Shown: piece by piece, positions 1 through 8,997 of the stretch
Numbering within the stretch: the stretch's first letter is position 1
Layout of the letters: every line of letters starts with the position of its first letter
DNA from: Methylocystis sp.
Lineage (GTDB): Bacteria > Pseudomonadota > Alphaproteobacteria > Rhizobiales > Beijerinckiaceae
Length of the DNA stretch: 64,000 bases
Assembly: GCA_022843405.1 (NCBI GenBank)
Contig: JALHNQ010000009.1
Location: 19,023 to 83,022, forward strand
Direction: 5' to 3'
Program-made: the position numbers and the translations under genes
Notes under the pieces: model-generated
The model's database searches: none
What the model saw: only the letters and a program-made list of their open reading frames with translations
Told to the model about the DNA's origin: nothing

Positions 1-10
1 AGGAGGAATC

Positions 11-712
11 ATGAGCCGGCTTCGCTTGCACCGGGAAAGCCATCTCGTCCAGCGCATCGGCTGGCTGAGGGCGGCGGTGCTCGGCGCCAATGACGGCATC
101 GTCTCGACCGCGAGCCTGATCGTCGGCGTCGCCGCCGCGGCGGCGACGCGCGAGGATGTGCTGATCGCTGGGGCCGCCGGATTGGTCGCCGGCGCCATGT
201 CGATGGCGGCGGGCGAATATGTTTCGGTCAGCTCTCAGGCCGACGCCGAACGGGCCGACCTCGCGCGCGAGCACAAGGAACTGAGCGATCATGCGGAAAG
301 CGAATGGGAAGAGCTTGCGCAAATCTACGTCGAGCGTGGCGTCGACCTCGACCTCGCGCGGCGCGTCGCCGCGCAGCTGATGGAGAAGGACGCGCTGAGC
401 GCCCACGCGCGCGACGAACTGGGAATTTCGGAAATCCTCGCGGCAAGGCCGGCGCAAGCGGCGTTGACGTCGGCCCTGACATTCGCCGCCGGCGCCGGTT
501 TGCCGCTTCTCGCCGTATGGATTTCGCCGCGAGATTTGGTCGTCCCCGTCGTCTCGGCCGCGTCTTTAGGATTCCTCGCGCTTCTCGGCGCAATCGGCGC
601 GCGAGCCGGCGGCGCCGCGATTCTTCGCGCCACGGCGCGGGTCATGGTCTGGGGCGCGCTGGCGCTGGCGCTGACGGCGAGCGTGGGCAAGATTTTCGGC
701 ATGGCCGTTTGA
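11..712 (+). CDS. VIT1/CCC1-family Fe/Mn transporter
   Basis: Predicted inner-membrane transporter of the VIT1/CCC1 family, whose members remove Fe2+ or Mn2+ from the cytosol. The signatures LGANDGIVST (residues 24-33) and GAMSMAAGEYVSVSSQ (61-76) mark the first hydrophobic pair. A charged, acidic segment (about 77-140) corresponds to the cytosolic metal-binding region, and further hydrophobic segments follow to the C terminus. The length of 233 residues is normal for the family. An AGGAGG ribosome site at 1-6 fixes the ATG. Fe versus Mn preference cannot be told from sequence. Confidence 0.9.
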   Translation: MSRLRLHRESHLVQRIGWLRAAVLGANDGIVSTASLIVGVAAAAATREDVLIAGAAGLVAGAMSMAAGEYVSVSSQADAERADLAREHKELSDHAESEWEELAQIYVERGVDLDLARRVAAQLMEKDALSAHARDELGISEILAARPAQAALTSALTFAAGAGLPLLAVWISPRDLVVPVVSAASLGFLALLGAIGARAGGAAILRATARVMVWGALALALTASVGKIFGMAV

Positions 713-779
713 CGCGCGCGACGAAAGAAGGCCCTCGATACGGCCGATGCAGGACTGGATTTTGGGAAGGGAGCAACAG

Positions 780-1205
780 ATGATTCGCTTGGCGATTGTC
801 GCGATGTTCGGCGTTGCATTGATGGCGAGCGGCGCCTCTTGTGCTGAGGAGCGCGCGTCCGCCGAGGTCGTGACCGAAATCGCCAGGACGACCAAAACCG
901 CCACGGGGCAGCCGATCGCTCCGCCGCAGGGTCCGCTCGAGGTCGTGGCTTCGATTTATACTTTGGCGCCCGGCGTCAAACTGCCGGAGCACAAGCATCC
1001 CTATCAGCGCTATGCTTATGTTCTTGAAGGCGAGCTGAAGGTCCAGCAGGCGGATTCCCCGCCGCGGCTTTACCGCGCCGGCGACTTCATCGTCGAAAGC
1101 GTCGATGGTTGGCATTTCGGCGCGACGGCCGGGACCGTTCCGGTCAGACTGCTGGTCATCGACCAAGCGCCGCCCGGCGGCGTCATCACCATTAATCGGC
1201 CGTAG
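780..1205 (+). CDS. secreted cupin-domain protein
   Basis: A 141-residue protein with an N-terminal signal peptide (about residues 1-21, ending near SGASCA) followed by one cupin barrel. The barrel shows a metal-site pattern (PEHKHPYQRYAYVLEGEL), with two His and a downstream Glu, and a second half containing GDFIVESVDGWHFG. Small periplasmic cupins of this kind have no assigned reaction. The ATG at 780 is chosen over an in-frame upstream ATG at 747 because GGGAAGGGAG lies just ahead of it and the signal peptide then begins at residue 1. It follows the transporter gene by 67 bases on the same strand. Confidence 0.8.
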   Translation: MIRLAIVAMFGVALMASGASCAEERASAEVVTEIARTTKTATGQPIAPPQGPLEVVASIYTLAPGVKLPEHKHPYQRYAYVLEGELKVQQADSPPRLYRAGDFIVESVDGWHFGATAGTVPVRLLVIDQAPPGGVITINRP

Positions 1206-1261
1206 ATCACGCCTCGCGCCGAAAGGCGCCCTGCCGGGGGCAAGCCTGAAGGCGGCGCGCT

Positions 1262-3283
1262 CTAGCGCAGTTTGATCGTCAGATCGGTGCCGACGGCGCC
1301 GGTCTCGCTGCTGACCGGCTGATCCGAGATAATGAGCGAAGCGCCCGTCCAAAGCCGCTCGGCGATGCGGTCGCGCACGTCCTTGGGGATGTCGACGCGC
1401 TCCAAAGCCTCGGTCGGGCTCGCGGGGCTGCGCACCGTCCAAGACATGCCGGTATCGGCGGAGGCGGTCTTTCTGCTTCCCGTCGGCTCATCGCCGGAGC
1501 GGGCCGGCATCGAGACGACGTGCCATTTGAGCGATTTCCCATCGTCGCCGGCGGCCGTCGCCACATAAAGATGCGATCCGAGCGGCGTATTCGGGTCCTT
1601 TATGTCGATCGGCGCGTCGAACAGCGGCGCCAGCGCCTGGCGCACATAGATGCGCCGTTCCTTCTTGCTGATCAGCATCGAAATGGGCGCCGCGCGCCGT
1701 TCGGCTTCCCGTTGAGCGACAACCGCCGCAGCCGCCGCAGTTCTCACGGCGTCCAGGCGGCGATCGGCGTCGGCGAATTCGGAATCCTTGGCGGCCGAGG
1801 CTGTTTTCGCCTGTTCAAGTCTCGCCATGGCGTCGGTAAGAACGGCGTCGGCGTTCGTCTTCGTCAACAGCGCCGCGTCCTGTATCAGCAACGCTTTTCC
1901 GTAGGCTCTCGTCAGGCGGTCGGCGTTGGCCTTGGCCGGCGCGTCGCCCGCCGAAGCGCTGCGTTCCGCCGTCGCGGCCGCCTCATGCTGGCTGGCCGCC
2001 GAAGCCGTCGCCGCATCATATGACGCGCCCGCCGCTTCCGCCTTCGTGCGCGCCCACATCTGAGACGCCTCGGCGGCGCTGAGTTCCGCCGCAGCTCGCG
2101 CCGCTTCTTTCTGCTTGGTTCCTGCTTCGATGGTCAAGGCCTTGACCGCCTTGTTGGCGGCGGCGGCTTCGGCGACGGCCTTGGCCTTGAGTTGCTGCGC
2201 GTATTGCTGCGGATTGACCGCCGGCCGTTCGGCGACGGCGCTCGCGGGCGGGCTTGCCGAAGGCGCCGCCTTATCCGCGCCGGCTTCGATTTTTGGCTGT
2301 TCCGCCTGACGCTGTGGATTGGCGGAGAGTGGGTCCGCGGCGACGGACGCCGCTTGCTGCTGCTCCGCGGTGGGCGCGGCTTTGGCGGCGGCCTCGGCCT
2401 TCGGCTGCTCCGCCTGGGCGGGCTTTGCGGCCGGCGCCTCGGCGACGACGGGGGATGCCGGCTGGCCTGCGGCGGGTTCCGCTTTTGCCGAGCCGGACGC
2501 TTCGCCGCCGGTCTTGAGCTCGGGCTTCTCCTTCTGCGGCTGGGAAGCGACCGACGTGCGATCCGCCGCGACTTGCGTTCCCGAATCGGCCTGTTCGGCT
2601 TCAGCGGCCGTCCGCAGTCTCGGCTGGGGCAGCAGCGCGTGGTCGAATTCTGTTGGCGTCACCTCATGCGGCGAGATGACGACCCGCTCGCCGATCCTGG
2701 TCATGCCCCAGAGCTTGGCGGCGAATGCGGCGGGGAGCCGGACGCAGCCATGCGAGGCCGGATGGCCGGGCACCACGCCGAGATGCATGGCGATGCCGGA
2801 CCAGGTGATCCTCTGCATGAACGGCATCGGCGCGCCGGAATAAATATTGGAACGATGGAAACGCTCGCGGCCGATGATGGAAAAAATGCCTTTGGGCGTT
2901 GGATGGCCGGCCATGCCTGTCGAGATCGCCGAACGGACGACGAGGCCGCGGTGATTGTAGATCGACACATGCTGGTCGGCGATCGAGGCGATGAGGAACA
3001 GCGGCCGCTCGAGTTGCGGCGCCTCGGCCTTGGCCTCGCGCCCCGGCGTCGCGCCGGTTTTTTCGGCCGCCGTCGTCGGCGTTTTCCTTGTTCCGGCGTG
3101 GCGGGGTCGAACGACGCGACTGCGCTCTCTCGCCGGCTCGACGCGACGCTGGCTCTCGCCGCCCCAAAAAAAGAAGCCCTGCGCCATGGCGGGCGTGCGC
3201 CAAAAGCCAAACGTCGCGACGGCGCCCGCTGCCAGAGCCACCGTCGAAAAAAACCGGGCGCGAGAGCGCGCTGTCAAACGCAT
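1262..3283 (-). CDS. L,D-transpeptidase (YkuD) with long Ala/Lys-rich tail
   Basis: A predicted periplasmic L,D-transpeptidase that would form 3-3 cross-links in peptidoglycan or attach proteins to it. After a signal sequence (cut near PAMAQG) comes the catalytic YkuD domain, about residues 90-210, with the motif MHLGVVPGHPASHGCVRL holding the catalytic Cys. About 300 residues rich in Ala, Glu, Lys and Pro follow and probably form an extended or coiled-coil segment. The C-terminal 140 residues contain a second YkuD-like stretch (SKKERRIYVRQALAP) without an SHGC motif. ATG 3283 is preferred over TTG 3295 because GGAG precedes it. At 673 residues it is much longer than minimal YkuD enzymes. Confidence 0.85.
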   Translation of the reverse strand: MRLTARSRARFFSTVALAAGAVATFGFWRTPAMAQGFFFWGGESQRRVEPARERSRVVRPRHAGTRKTPTTAAEKTGATPGREAKAEAPQLERPLFLIASIADQHVSIYNHRGLVVRSAISTGMAGHPTPKGIFSIIGRERFHRSNIYSGAPMPFMQRITWSGIAMHLGVVPGHPASHGCVRLPAAFAAKLWGMTRIGERVVISPHEVTPTEFDHALLPQPRLRTAAEAEQADSGTQVAADRTSVASQPQKEKPELKTGGEASGSAKAEPAAGQPASPVVAEAPAAKPAQAEQPKAEAAAKAAPTAEQQQAASVAADPLSANPQRQAEQPKIEAGADKAAPSASPPASAVAERPAVNPQQYAQQLKAKAVAEAAAANKAVKALTIEAGTKQKEAARAAAELSAAEASQMWARTKAEAAGASYDAATASAASQHEAAATAERSASAGDAPAKANADRLTRAYGKALLIQDAALLTKTNADAVLTDAMARLEQAKTASAAKDSEFADADRRLDAVRTAAAAAVVAQREAERRAAPISMLISKKERRIYVRQALAPLFDAPIDIKDPNTPLGSHLYVATAAGDDGKSLKWHVVSMPARSGDEPTGSRKTASADTGMSWTVRSPASPTEALERVDIPKDVRDRIAERLWTGASLIISDQPVSSETGAVGTDLTIKLR

Positions 3284-3670
3284 ATTCCGCTCCAAAGGTG
3301 GTTGTCCGCCTTTCAGTCTAAGGCGAATCTCTCATTTAATCGATAATGAATGGCTAATCCGAGGCCGGATTACGCAGCCAAGATCAAGATTTCGGGCGAA
3401 CTGCAAAGCATTGCACCCTCGCGAATGCGGCAGATCGCTCGGAATCGGCGCGGCCTGCGCGCCAGTTATTTCGGCGAGCAGACATTTCTGCAAGAATTCA
3501 ATAACGTATTACGCCGCTAAGCGATTTTACGACTTTTCCTTTCAGCCGATCCAGAAGCGAATATTTATCTTGAGCGTAACCTTTCAAGTAACAAAGACCG
3601 ATTCGGCAGCGATTCTGCACAAATCCGCGCGAGGCGGCAACGCCCGGCCGACGCCGGCCTCCCGACGACA
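3284..3670. other. intergenic region, no gene seen
   Basis: About 390 bases between the L,D-transpeptidase start and the 3' end of the hydrolase gene. The part around 3470-3620 is clearly AT-richer than its surroundings and should carry the promoter of the leftward L,D-transpeptidase gene. A long rightward reading frame crosses this region but is antisense to the transpeptidase and has no family resemblance. No RNA gene or repeat was recognised. Confidence 0.5.
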
Positions 3671-4714
3671 TCATGATCCTTGCAGCGCGTCGGCGAGGAA
3701 TCCGCCGATCGCCACGACGGCGGCGTCGGCCTCGCTCAACAGGCCTGGAAAGAAGTAGAAGCCGTGCGGCATGGCGCTTCCAATAAAATGTTCGACTTTA
3801 ACGTCCGCCGCCTTCAATTTTTCGGCAAAGGCGCAATTGTCGTCGATTAGCGGATCAGCCGCGCCGCTGATGATGATCGTTCTTGGGTAGCCATGCAAAT
3901 CGCCGAGCGCCGGGCTTGCCCAGGGATGGCGCCATTGCTGCTGCGTCGTAAGATAGGCCCCGCGCGCAAATCCCATGAAGGCCGCGTCGATCACGATGCC
4001 CGTCGGAGCCAGCTGCTCGAAGGACGGAAATTGTTCGAAACAAAAATCCGTGACCGGGCATAACAGCACGGCCGCAAGAACCGACAGGCGCTCGTCGCGG
4101 GCTCTGATCGGCAACGCCGCGGCGAGATTGCCGCCAGCGGAATCTCCGCAGACCACAATGCGCGACGCGTCGCCGCCGATTTCGCTGCCTTTATCGCGCA
4201 TCCACAGTAGAACCGCCATGCAATCGTCGAGGCCGGCGGGAAATGGCCACTCGGGCGCCCAGCGATAGTTGACGCTGACGACAATGATATTGTTTTCGGC
4301 GGCGATGCGGCTGGTGACATACGCCGTATCTTCCGATCGTCCGACGACAAAGCCGCCGCCATGGACATAAAGCATCATCGGCCTCGGCCCTTCGCCGGGC
4401 GGCGTGAAACATTCACAGCGGATCGGACCGGCGTCCGAAGGAACGGCAAGAGTCGATACCGTCACTTGCGGATAAAGCTGCGCCCCGCTGGGCGGAAACT
4501 CTGAGGGGTCGATCGTTAGGCCCTCGCCCCTGTAACAGGCGCGCACCGGCGCGATCATCATGTCTCGCATCGCCACCGGCGCGCGCAGTTGCATCAGCAA
4601 GCGATAAAAGGGCGCGGCGGGATCGCTTTCGGAAAAACTGACAACTCCCGGTCCATCCGCGCGCTCGTCGACGAAGACGGACGCGGCGGCGGGTCGATGT
4701 TCAACTTCGCCCAT
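3671..4714 (-). CDS. alpha/beta hydrolase, HSL/GDXG esterase family
   Basis: A 347-residue carboxylesterase-type hydrolase of the hormone-sensitive-lipase-like (GDXG) family. The oxyanion-hole motif HGGGF is near residue 117, the nucleophile elbow is GDSAGG near 192, and the C-terminal part supplies the acid (DPLIDD) and the His (MPHGF). The N-terminal cap of about 80 residues is typical. No signal peptide is seen, so it is probably cytosolic. The ATG is supported by GGAGAAGGGCC directly upstream. The natural ester is unknown; short acyl chains are usual for this family. Confidence 0.88.
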   Translation of the reverse strand: MGEVEHRPAAASVFVDERADGPGVVSFSESDPAAPFYRLLMQLRAPVAMRDMMIAPVRACYRGEGLTIDPSEFPPSGAQLYPQVTVSTLAVPSDAGPIRCECFTPPGEGPRPMMLYVHGGGFVVGRSEDTAYVTSRIAAENNIIVVSVNYRWAPEWPFPAGLDDCMAVLLWMRDKGSEIGGDASRIVVCGDSAGGNLAAALPIRARDERLSVLAAVLLCPVTDFCFEQFPSFEQLAPTGIVIDAAFMGFARGAYLTTQQQWRHPWASPALGDLHGYPRTIIISGAADPLIDDNCAFAEKLKAADVKVEHFIGSAMPHGFYFFPGLLSEADAAVVAIGGFLADALQGS

Positions 4715-4782
4715 TGGCCCTTCTCCAAGTCCTTTCGGTGTCGCGACGAATGAGCCGGTTCCAGATCGGCCGCGGCGATGCG

Positions 4783-4815
4783 AAGGCTCCCGCCGGCAAG
4801 ACCGGCGGGAGCCTT
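4783..4815 (-). terminator. hairpin after leuA
   Basis: A perfect 14-bp stem (AAGGCTCCCGCCGG with its complement) and 5-base loop lies 15 bases past the leuA stop codon. It probably ends leuA transcription. No long T-run follows on the minus strand, so its strength is uncertain. Confidence 0.7.
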
Positions 4816-4829
4816 TAGCGCCGAGGACG

Positions 4830-6407
4830 CTAGATCGCCTGCATCGCTTCCGGCTTGGTGCGCGCGCGCTTGGCGATCAGCCGGTTGAGCGCGGACACAT
4901 AGGCGCGCGCCGAGGCGACGAGCGTATCGGGATCGGCGCCACGGCCCGTCACCGACTTGCCGTTTTCGCACAAACGAACCGAGACCTCGGCCTGCGCGTC
5001 GGTGCCCTCGGTAACGGCATGGACCTGGAAGAGTTCGAGGGTCGCGTCATGCGGGGCGAGCGCCTTGATGGCGTTGAAGATGGCGTCGACAGGGCCGTTG
5101 CCGGTCGCCTGATGCGTCAACTTCTCGCCGCCGACGTCTAGCGTGAGAGCCGCCGACTGCGGGCCATGGGTGCCGGCCATCACCATCAGCGCCTCGACCT
5201 TGATGTGATCATGGGCGTTGACGATCTCGTCGTCGACGAGCGCGGCCAGATCTTCGTCATAGACGAATTTCTTGCGGTCGGCCAAATCCTTAAAGCGGTT
5301 GAACGCGTCCTCCAACGCGTTCTCGCCGAGATCATAGCCGAGCTCCTTCAGCTTCTCGCGGAAGGCGTGACGGCCCGAATGCTTACCCATCACGAGCGAC
5401 GTCTTGGAGACGCCGACGCTTTCGGGCGTCATGATCTCGTATGTATGCGCATTCTTGAGCATGCCGTCCTGATGGATGCCGCTCTCATGCGCGAAAGCGT
5501 TCCGCCCGACGATCGCCTTGTTGTACTGCACCGGAAAGGACGTAACCGCCGAGACGAGCTTCGACGCGCGCGTCAGCAGTTTGGCGTCGATATGCGTGTA
5601 AAACGGCAGCGCGTCGCCGCGCGTCTTCATCGACATCACGATTTCTTCGAGCGCGGCGTTGCCCGCCCGCTCGCCGATGCCGTTGATGGTGCATTCCACC
5701 TGCCGCGCGCCGCCGCGCACACCGGCGAGCGAATTGGCCACGGCCAGTCCCAGATCGTCGTGGCAATGCACCGAGAAGATCGCCTTGTCGGAATTCGGCA
5801 CGCGTTCGCGCACGGTGCGGAACAGCTGCTCATATTCCGCCGGCGTGATGTAGCCGACAGTGTCTGGAATATTGATCGTCGTCGCGCCGGCCTTGATCGC
5901 GGCTTCCACGCAGCGGCAGAGAAAATCGAGTTCCGTGCGGGTGCCGTCCTCCGCCGACCACTCCACGTCGGCGACATGATTGCGCGCGCGACTCACCGAG
6001 GCGGAGACCATCTCCAATACGCGTTCCGGCTCCAGCTGGAGCTTGTATTTCATATGTACGGGCGAGGTGGAGATGAAGGTGTGGATGCGCGGACGCTTCG
6101 CTTCCCGCAGCGCTTCGGCGCAACGGTCGATGTCCTTTTCCGACGCGCGCGCCAGTCCGGCGACGGCCGCGTTCTTCACCCGCCGCGCCACTTCGCTGAC
6201 GCTCTCGAAATCGCCGGGACTGGCGATCGGAAAGCCGGCCTCGATAATATCGACGCCCAGATGGTCAAGCAGATCTGCGACCTCGAGTTTCTCTTCGAGA
6301 GTCATGGAGGCGCCGGGCGATTGCTCGCCGTCGCGCAGGGTGGTGTCAAAAATCAGGACGCGCCCGTCGTTATCTGCGACGGCGCCGGGCTGTGACGAAT
6401 GGCTCAT
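4830..6407 (-). CDS. leuA: 2-isopropylmalate synthase
   Basis: Catalyses the first committed step of leucine synthesis, condensing acetyl-CoA with 2-oxoisovalerate in the cytosol. The [12 protein letters not shown] motif is near residue 21, the metal-binding [12 protein letters not shown] follows in the TIM barrel, and the C-terminal LeuA dimer domain (about 390-525) is the leucine-feedback domain. The reading frame is open for 93 codons upstream of this ATG, but that extension is Arg-rich and unlike the family; the chosen start gives 525 residues, close to the usual LeuA length. A leucine-rich leader frame and hairpins precede it. Confidence 0.95.
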   Translation of the reverse strand: MSHSSQPGAVADNDGRVLIFDTTLRDGEQSPGASMTLEEKLEVADLLDHLGVDIIEAGFPIASPGDFESVSEVARRVKNAAVAGLARASEKDIDRCAEALREAKRPRIHTFISTSPVHMKYKLQLEPERVLEMVSASVSRARNHVADVEWSAEDGTRTELDFLCRCVEAAIKAGATTINIPDTVGYITPAEYEQLFRTVRERVPNSDKAIFSVHCHDDLGLAVANSLAGVRGGARQVECTINGIGERAGNAALEEIVMSMKTRGDALPFYTHIDAKLLTRASKLVSAVTSFPVQYNKAIVGRNAFAHESGIHQDGMLKNAHTYEIMTPESVGVSKTSLVMGKHSGRHAFREKLKELGYDLGENALEDAFNRFKDLADRKKFVYDEDLAALVDDEIVNAHDHIKVEALMVMAGTHGPQSAALTLDVGGEKLTHQATGNGPVDAIFNAIKALAPHDATLELFQVHAVTEGTDAQAEVSVRLCENGKSVTGRGADPDTLVASARAYVSALNRLIAKRARTKPEAMQAI

Positions 6408-6426
6408 TGATTTGGAATCCTGCTTT

Positions 6427-6505
6427 GCCCCCTCGGGGGCTCTTGTCGTGACTGCATGACATGTCCCCTGAAGGCCTGGGCGCGAGCCCGTCGGGCGCTC
6501 AGGGG
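6427..6505 (-). promoter_or_regulatory. candidate leuA attenuator hairpins
   Basis: Two inverted repeats lie between the leader frame and leuA. The first has arms 6499-6505 and 6465-6471 and includes the leader stop codon. The second is GCCCCC-GA-GGGGGC at 6427-6440, ending 19 bases before the leuA ATG. They could switch between alternative folds depending on where the ribosome stalls on the Leu codons. Confidence 0.4.
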
Positions 6506-6612
6506 CGACTAAGAAGCAGCAGGCCAAAAAGCGGAAGGGAAAGCGGGCAAGCGAATGCGCGCGCGCGTAAAGGCGTCGCAGCAAAATTCGCGGAGGCGGT
6601 TGCGTAGGGCAA
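6499..6612 (-). CDS. putative leucine-rich leader peptide of leuA
   Basis: A possible 37-codon leader frame with a TTG start at 6612, preceded by GGAAGAG. It ends with four consecutive Leu codons (CTG CTG CTT CTT, 6511-6522) plus four nearby Leu codons, then SRP and TGA. The stop lies inside a hairpin: CCCCTGA at 6505-6499 pairs with TCAGGGG at 6471-6465. A second GC hairpin (6427-6440) sits just before leuA. This is the layout of ribosome-mediated attenuation controlled by charged tRNA-Leu. Weak points are the non-ATG start and the lack of a U-run after the second hairpin. Confidence 0.4.
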   Translation of the reverse strand: MPYATASANFAATPLRARAFACPLSLPLFGLLLLSRP

Positions 6613-6825
6613 CGATCTCTTCCCGTTCCAGCGGCGCTTGGCCGCAATCGTCGATTAGAATAACGCAAGAAGCGCCTTCGCCGCAAGCGCCGAGTCGCCG
6701 CTTTTTCCTATCGTGGACCGGCGACCGAGCCAAAAGCGCGCGCCGCCCGGCCAGAAGATAATTTTTGCGGCCGAACCGCTTATGGCACTTGCCGAAACGA
6801 ATGTAGGAGACCTAACATTCGAAGC

Positions 6826-7347
6826 ATGGTCAAAACCGCATTCTCCATCCGTCATGCGCGTCCCGGAGACGCAGAGCAGATCACGCGCGTTCATGACGCT
6901 TCGTGGCGCTCCGCCTATCGCGGCGTTATTCCTGGCGCGGAGCTGGAACGGATGATCGCGCGCCGGGGCCCCAATTGGTGGCATTCGGCGATCGTGCGCG
7001 GCACCGGCCTGCTTGTGCTCGACTTTGACGACGACATCGTCGGCTATTCGACCTATGGCCGAAACCGCGTGCCGTCGATGCCCTATTCCGGCGAAATCTT
7101 CGAAATCTATCTGACGCCGGAGCAGCAAGGCTTGGGTTTCGGGAGGCGGCTGTTCAACGCCACGCGCCGCGAACTCGCCGAGCACGGCTATCTCTCGACC
7201 ATCGTTTGGGCGCTCGCCGACAATGACAAGGCGCTCTCCTTCTATCGCAGCCTCGGCGGACAGACAGTGCGCCGCGCCGAGGAACGATTCGGCTCGGACA
7301 TGCTAACGCGTGTCGCCTTCGGTTTCGTTTCGGCGCCGGTGCGCTGA
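6826..7347 (+). CDS. GNAT-family N-acetyltransferase
   Basis: A 173-residue single-domain GNAT acetyltransferase, which transfers acetyl from acetyl-CoA to an amine. Motif A is seen as EIYLTPEQQGLGFGRRLF (about residues 90-107), with the QGLGFG pyrophosphate loop, and motif B as ALADNDKALSFYRSLGG. The N-terminal FSIRHARPGDAEQI strand-helix is typical. The substrate is not predictable. It is transcribed divergently from leuA, and the gene 130 bases downstream (ppa) has its own ribosome site. A GTAGGAG element lies about 16 bases before the ATG, a little far for a strong ribosome site. Confidence 0.85.
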   Translation: MVKTAFSIRHARPGDAEQITRVHDASWRSAYRGVIPGAELERMIARRGPNWWHSAIVRGTGLLVLDFDDDIVGYSTYGRNRVPSMPYSGEIFEIYLTPEQQGLGFGRRLFNATRRELAEHGYLSTIVWALADNDKALSFYRSLGGQTVRRAEERFGSDMLTRVAFGFVSAPVR

Positions 7348-7478
7348 ACGACAAAGGCGCGGCAATCTTGCGCCAAAGACGCCGCCGCGCGGCGCGCATC
7401 GCTGTCGCCCTAACGACAATCGAAGAGATCGGCCGGCGAATCCTCCTCGCCGCGCCGTCGATCTTATGGGAGCCTTGA

Positions 7479-8012
7479 ATGCGTCTCGACGCCATACCGA
7501 TCGGCGTGAACCCGCCTCACGAAGTCAATGTCGTCATCGAAGTGCCGCTTGGCGGCGAGCCGATCAAATATGAGCTCGACAAGGCTTCGGGCACGCTCTT
7601 CGTCGATCGCTTCCTCTATACGGCGATGCGCTATCCAGGCAATTACGGTTTCATTCCGCACACGCTGTCCGACGACGGCGATCCCTGCGACGTTCTGGTC
7701 GCCAATACGCGACCCGTGGCGCCGGGCGCGGTCATCGCGGTCCGGCCGATCGGCGTGCTGCGCATGACCGACGAAGCCGGCGGCGACGAGAAAATCGTCG
7801 CCGTGCCGTCCGCGCGGCTGACGCAACGTTACGTCGACGTGGAGAATTACACCGACCTCCAGGAGATGACCTGGCGTCGGATCGAACATTTCTTCGTCCA
7901 CTATAAGGATCTCGAGCCCGGCAAATGGACGAAGGTCGTCGGTTGGGGCGACGCTGCGGAGGCCCGCGCGCTCATCGACGAGGCGATCGAGCGGGCGCGC
8001 GCGTCGAAATAG
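7479..8012 (+). CDS. ppa: inorganic pyrophosphatase
   Basis: Soluble family I pyrophosphatase, which hydrolyses diphosphate to two phosphates and so drives biosynthetic reactions forward. The metal-binding signature [10 protein letters not shown] lies near residues 66-75, the substrate-binding [10 protein letters not shown] near 48-57, and the C-terminal [10 protein letters not shown] is conserved. At 177 residues it is the normal bacterial hexameric type. GGGAG six bases before the ATG supports the start. Confidence 0.96.
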   Translation: MRLDAIPIGVNPPHEVNVVIEVPLGGEPIKYELDKASGTLFVDRFLYTAMRYPGNYGFIPHTLSDDGDPCDVLVANTRPVAPGAVIAVRPIGVLRMTDEAGGDEKIVAVPSARLTQRYVDVENYTDLQEMTWRRIEHFFVHYKDLEPGKWTKVVGWGDAAEARALIDEAIERARASK

Positions 8013-8015
8013 CGA

Positions 8016-8378
8016 TTAAGAAACCGGCGGGACGCGCGACACCACGCCCTTCTTGAAGCACGCCGGCCGGTCCTTCCAGGCGACGACGCCATTGTCGGTC
8101 GCCGCGAAGCTTTGCGCCGAGTCGATCAATTCGTCGACATGCGCGGCGCCGTCGAGATCGCCGATCACATAGGTCCATTTGCCGGCGCCAGCGAAGGCGA
8201 TCGTCGCCGGGCGCTTGCACACCGCGAGGCATTCGACGGGCTCGACCGCGATATCGAGGCTGCGCTCGTTTAATCGCGCGCGCAGCGCTTCCAACAGCAG
8301 CGCGCCCGGACGGACCTCCGTGTCCTCGCCATCGCGGCAGGACACGCAAACAAAGACCGTGACGCCCGGCGCAGCCAT
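8016..8378 (-). CDS. DUF1636 metal-binding-type protein
   Basis: A 120-residue protein of the DUF1636 family, small soluble proteins with a thioredoxin-like-ferredoxin Cys pattern. Visible cysteines are in VCVSC near the N terminus, in ECLAVCKRP in the middle, and in PACFKKG near the C terminus. DUF1636 proteins often occur near cobalamin or metal genes, but no such neighbour is present here. GGAGG eight bases before ATG 8378 selects this start over an upstream in-frame start at 8432. The stop is 3 bases from the convergent ppa stop. Confidence 0.8.
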   Translation of the reverse strand: MAAPGVTVFVCVSCRDGEDTEVRPGALLLEALRARLNERSLDIAVEPVECLAVCKRPATIAFAGAGKWTYVIGDLDGAAHVDELIDSAQSFAATDNGVVAWKDRPACFKKGVVSRVPPVS

Positions 8379-8448
8379 TTTGACCTCCAGTCGCTGAGAT
8401 CGCTTTCTCGACCAAAGCCGCGCCAAAGACAAGGGCGTCCGCCTCTCA

Positions 8449-8524
8449 GATCACGCTGCATTTGGGCGGAATCGCCCAAATGCAGATAAATTGATCGATT
8501 CAAAAAGTTTAGAGCGCGCTCTAA
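8449..8524 (+). repeat. dispersed palindromic repeat, copy A (partial)
   Basis: This copy starts GATCACGCTGCATTTGGGCG, forms the hairpin TGCATTTGGGCG/CGCCCAAATGCA, and ends with the palindrome AGAGCGCGCTCTA. The same order is found at 34883-35003 and, inverted, at 54628-54746. The 3' third of the full element is missing here. Its last bases supply the stop codon of the leftward gene at 8521. Confidence 0.85.
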
Positions 8525-8997
8525 GGCGAAAAGGCGCAGCGCGCGCCGCCGCCAGCCTTTTCCGCAACTTCATCGGCGTCGACAATGCAGTCGAGCGCCG
8601 TGATCGATGCATGCGAAGAGCCTGCCGCGCCTTCCGCCACGACGCCATTCTCGATCAAGGTCGCGTAGAGTTCATTCGCCTTGCGGCCGCTCAAGTCGAT
8701 CTTCTTGGCGCCGAAGGTCAGTTCGCAGGCGCGGGACGTGATGTCGACATTGCCGGCGCGGCAGTCGATGGCGTCGGCCTTGACCGCGATGCGCTGGCCC
8801 TTGGCGTGCGGCGCTTCAGCGCGTCCGGCGAAATAGGCCGCGAGAAGCTTCTTGTCGGCGGCGCTTGTTTGAGGCGATAAGTCGCCGACGATCGCCGAAA
8901 GCGCCAGCGCGTTCGAGCCGCTGCTCGCTCCCGCTTGAGCTGCGGCCGGCGCGAGGGCGGATAAGAAGGCCAATGCAACCGTCTTGTGTGCGATCAT
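8521..8997 (-). CDS. secreted protein of unknown function
   Basis: A 158-residue protein with a clear signal peptide (residues 1-22, cut near AAAQAG). The mature part is hydrophilic, with three Cys (in DAIDCRAG, RACELTF and ALDCIVDA) and a fourth near the C terminus (ARCAFSP), so two disulfides are possible in the periplasm. No family was recognised. GGAGGATTCGCC before the ATG is a strong ribosome site. The stop codon falls inside repeat copy A, so the original C terminus may have been altered by that insertion. Confidence 0.7.
   Translation of the reverse strand: MIAHKTVALAFLSALAPAAAQAGASSGSNALALSAIVGDLSPQTSAADKKLLAAYFAGRAEAPHAKGQRIAVKADAIDCRAGNVDITSRACELTFGAKKIDLSGRKANELYATLIENGVVAEGAAGSSHASITALDCIVDADEVAEKAGGGARCAFSP

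Noticed and set aside
2192..3346. 384-codon plus-strand frame antisense to the L,D-transpeptidase gene
   Set aside because: Low-complexity Gly/Arg/Leu translation of the Ala/Lys stalk on the other strand; no domain.
5166..6395. 409-codon plus-strand frame antisense to leuA
   Set aside because: It mirrors leuA codon structure, is very Arg/His-rich, and has no ribosome site or domain.
6408..6686. 93-codon N-terminal extension of LeuA
   Set aside because: It is Arg/Pro-rich, has no family resemblance, and overlaps the leader hairpins; the 525-residue form has the normal LeuA start.
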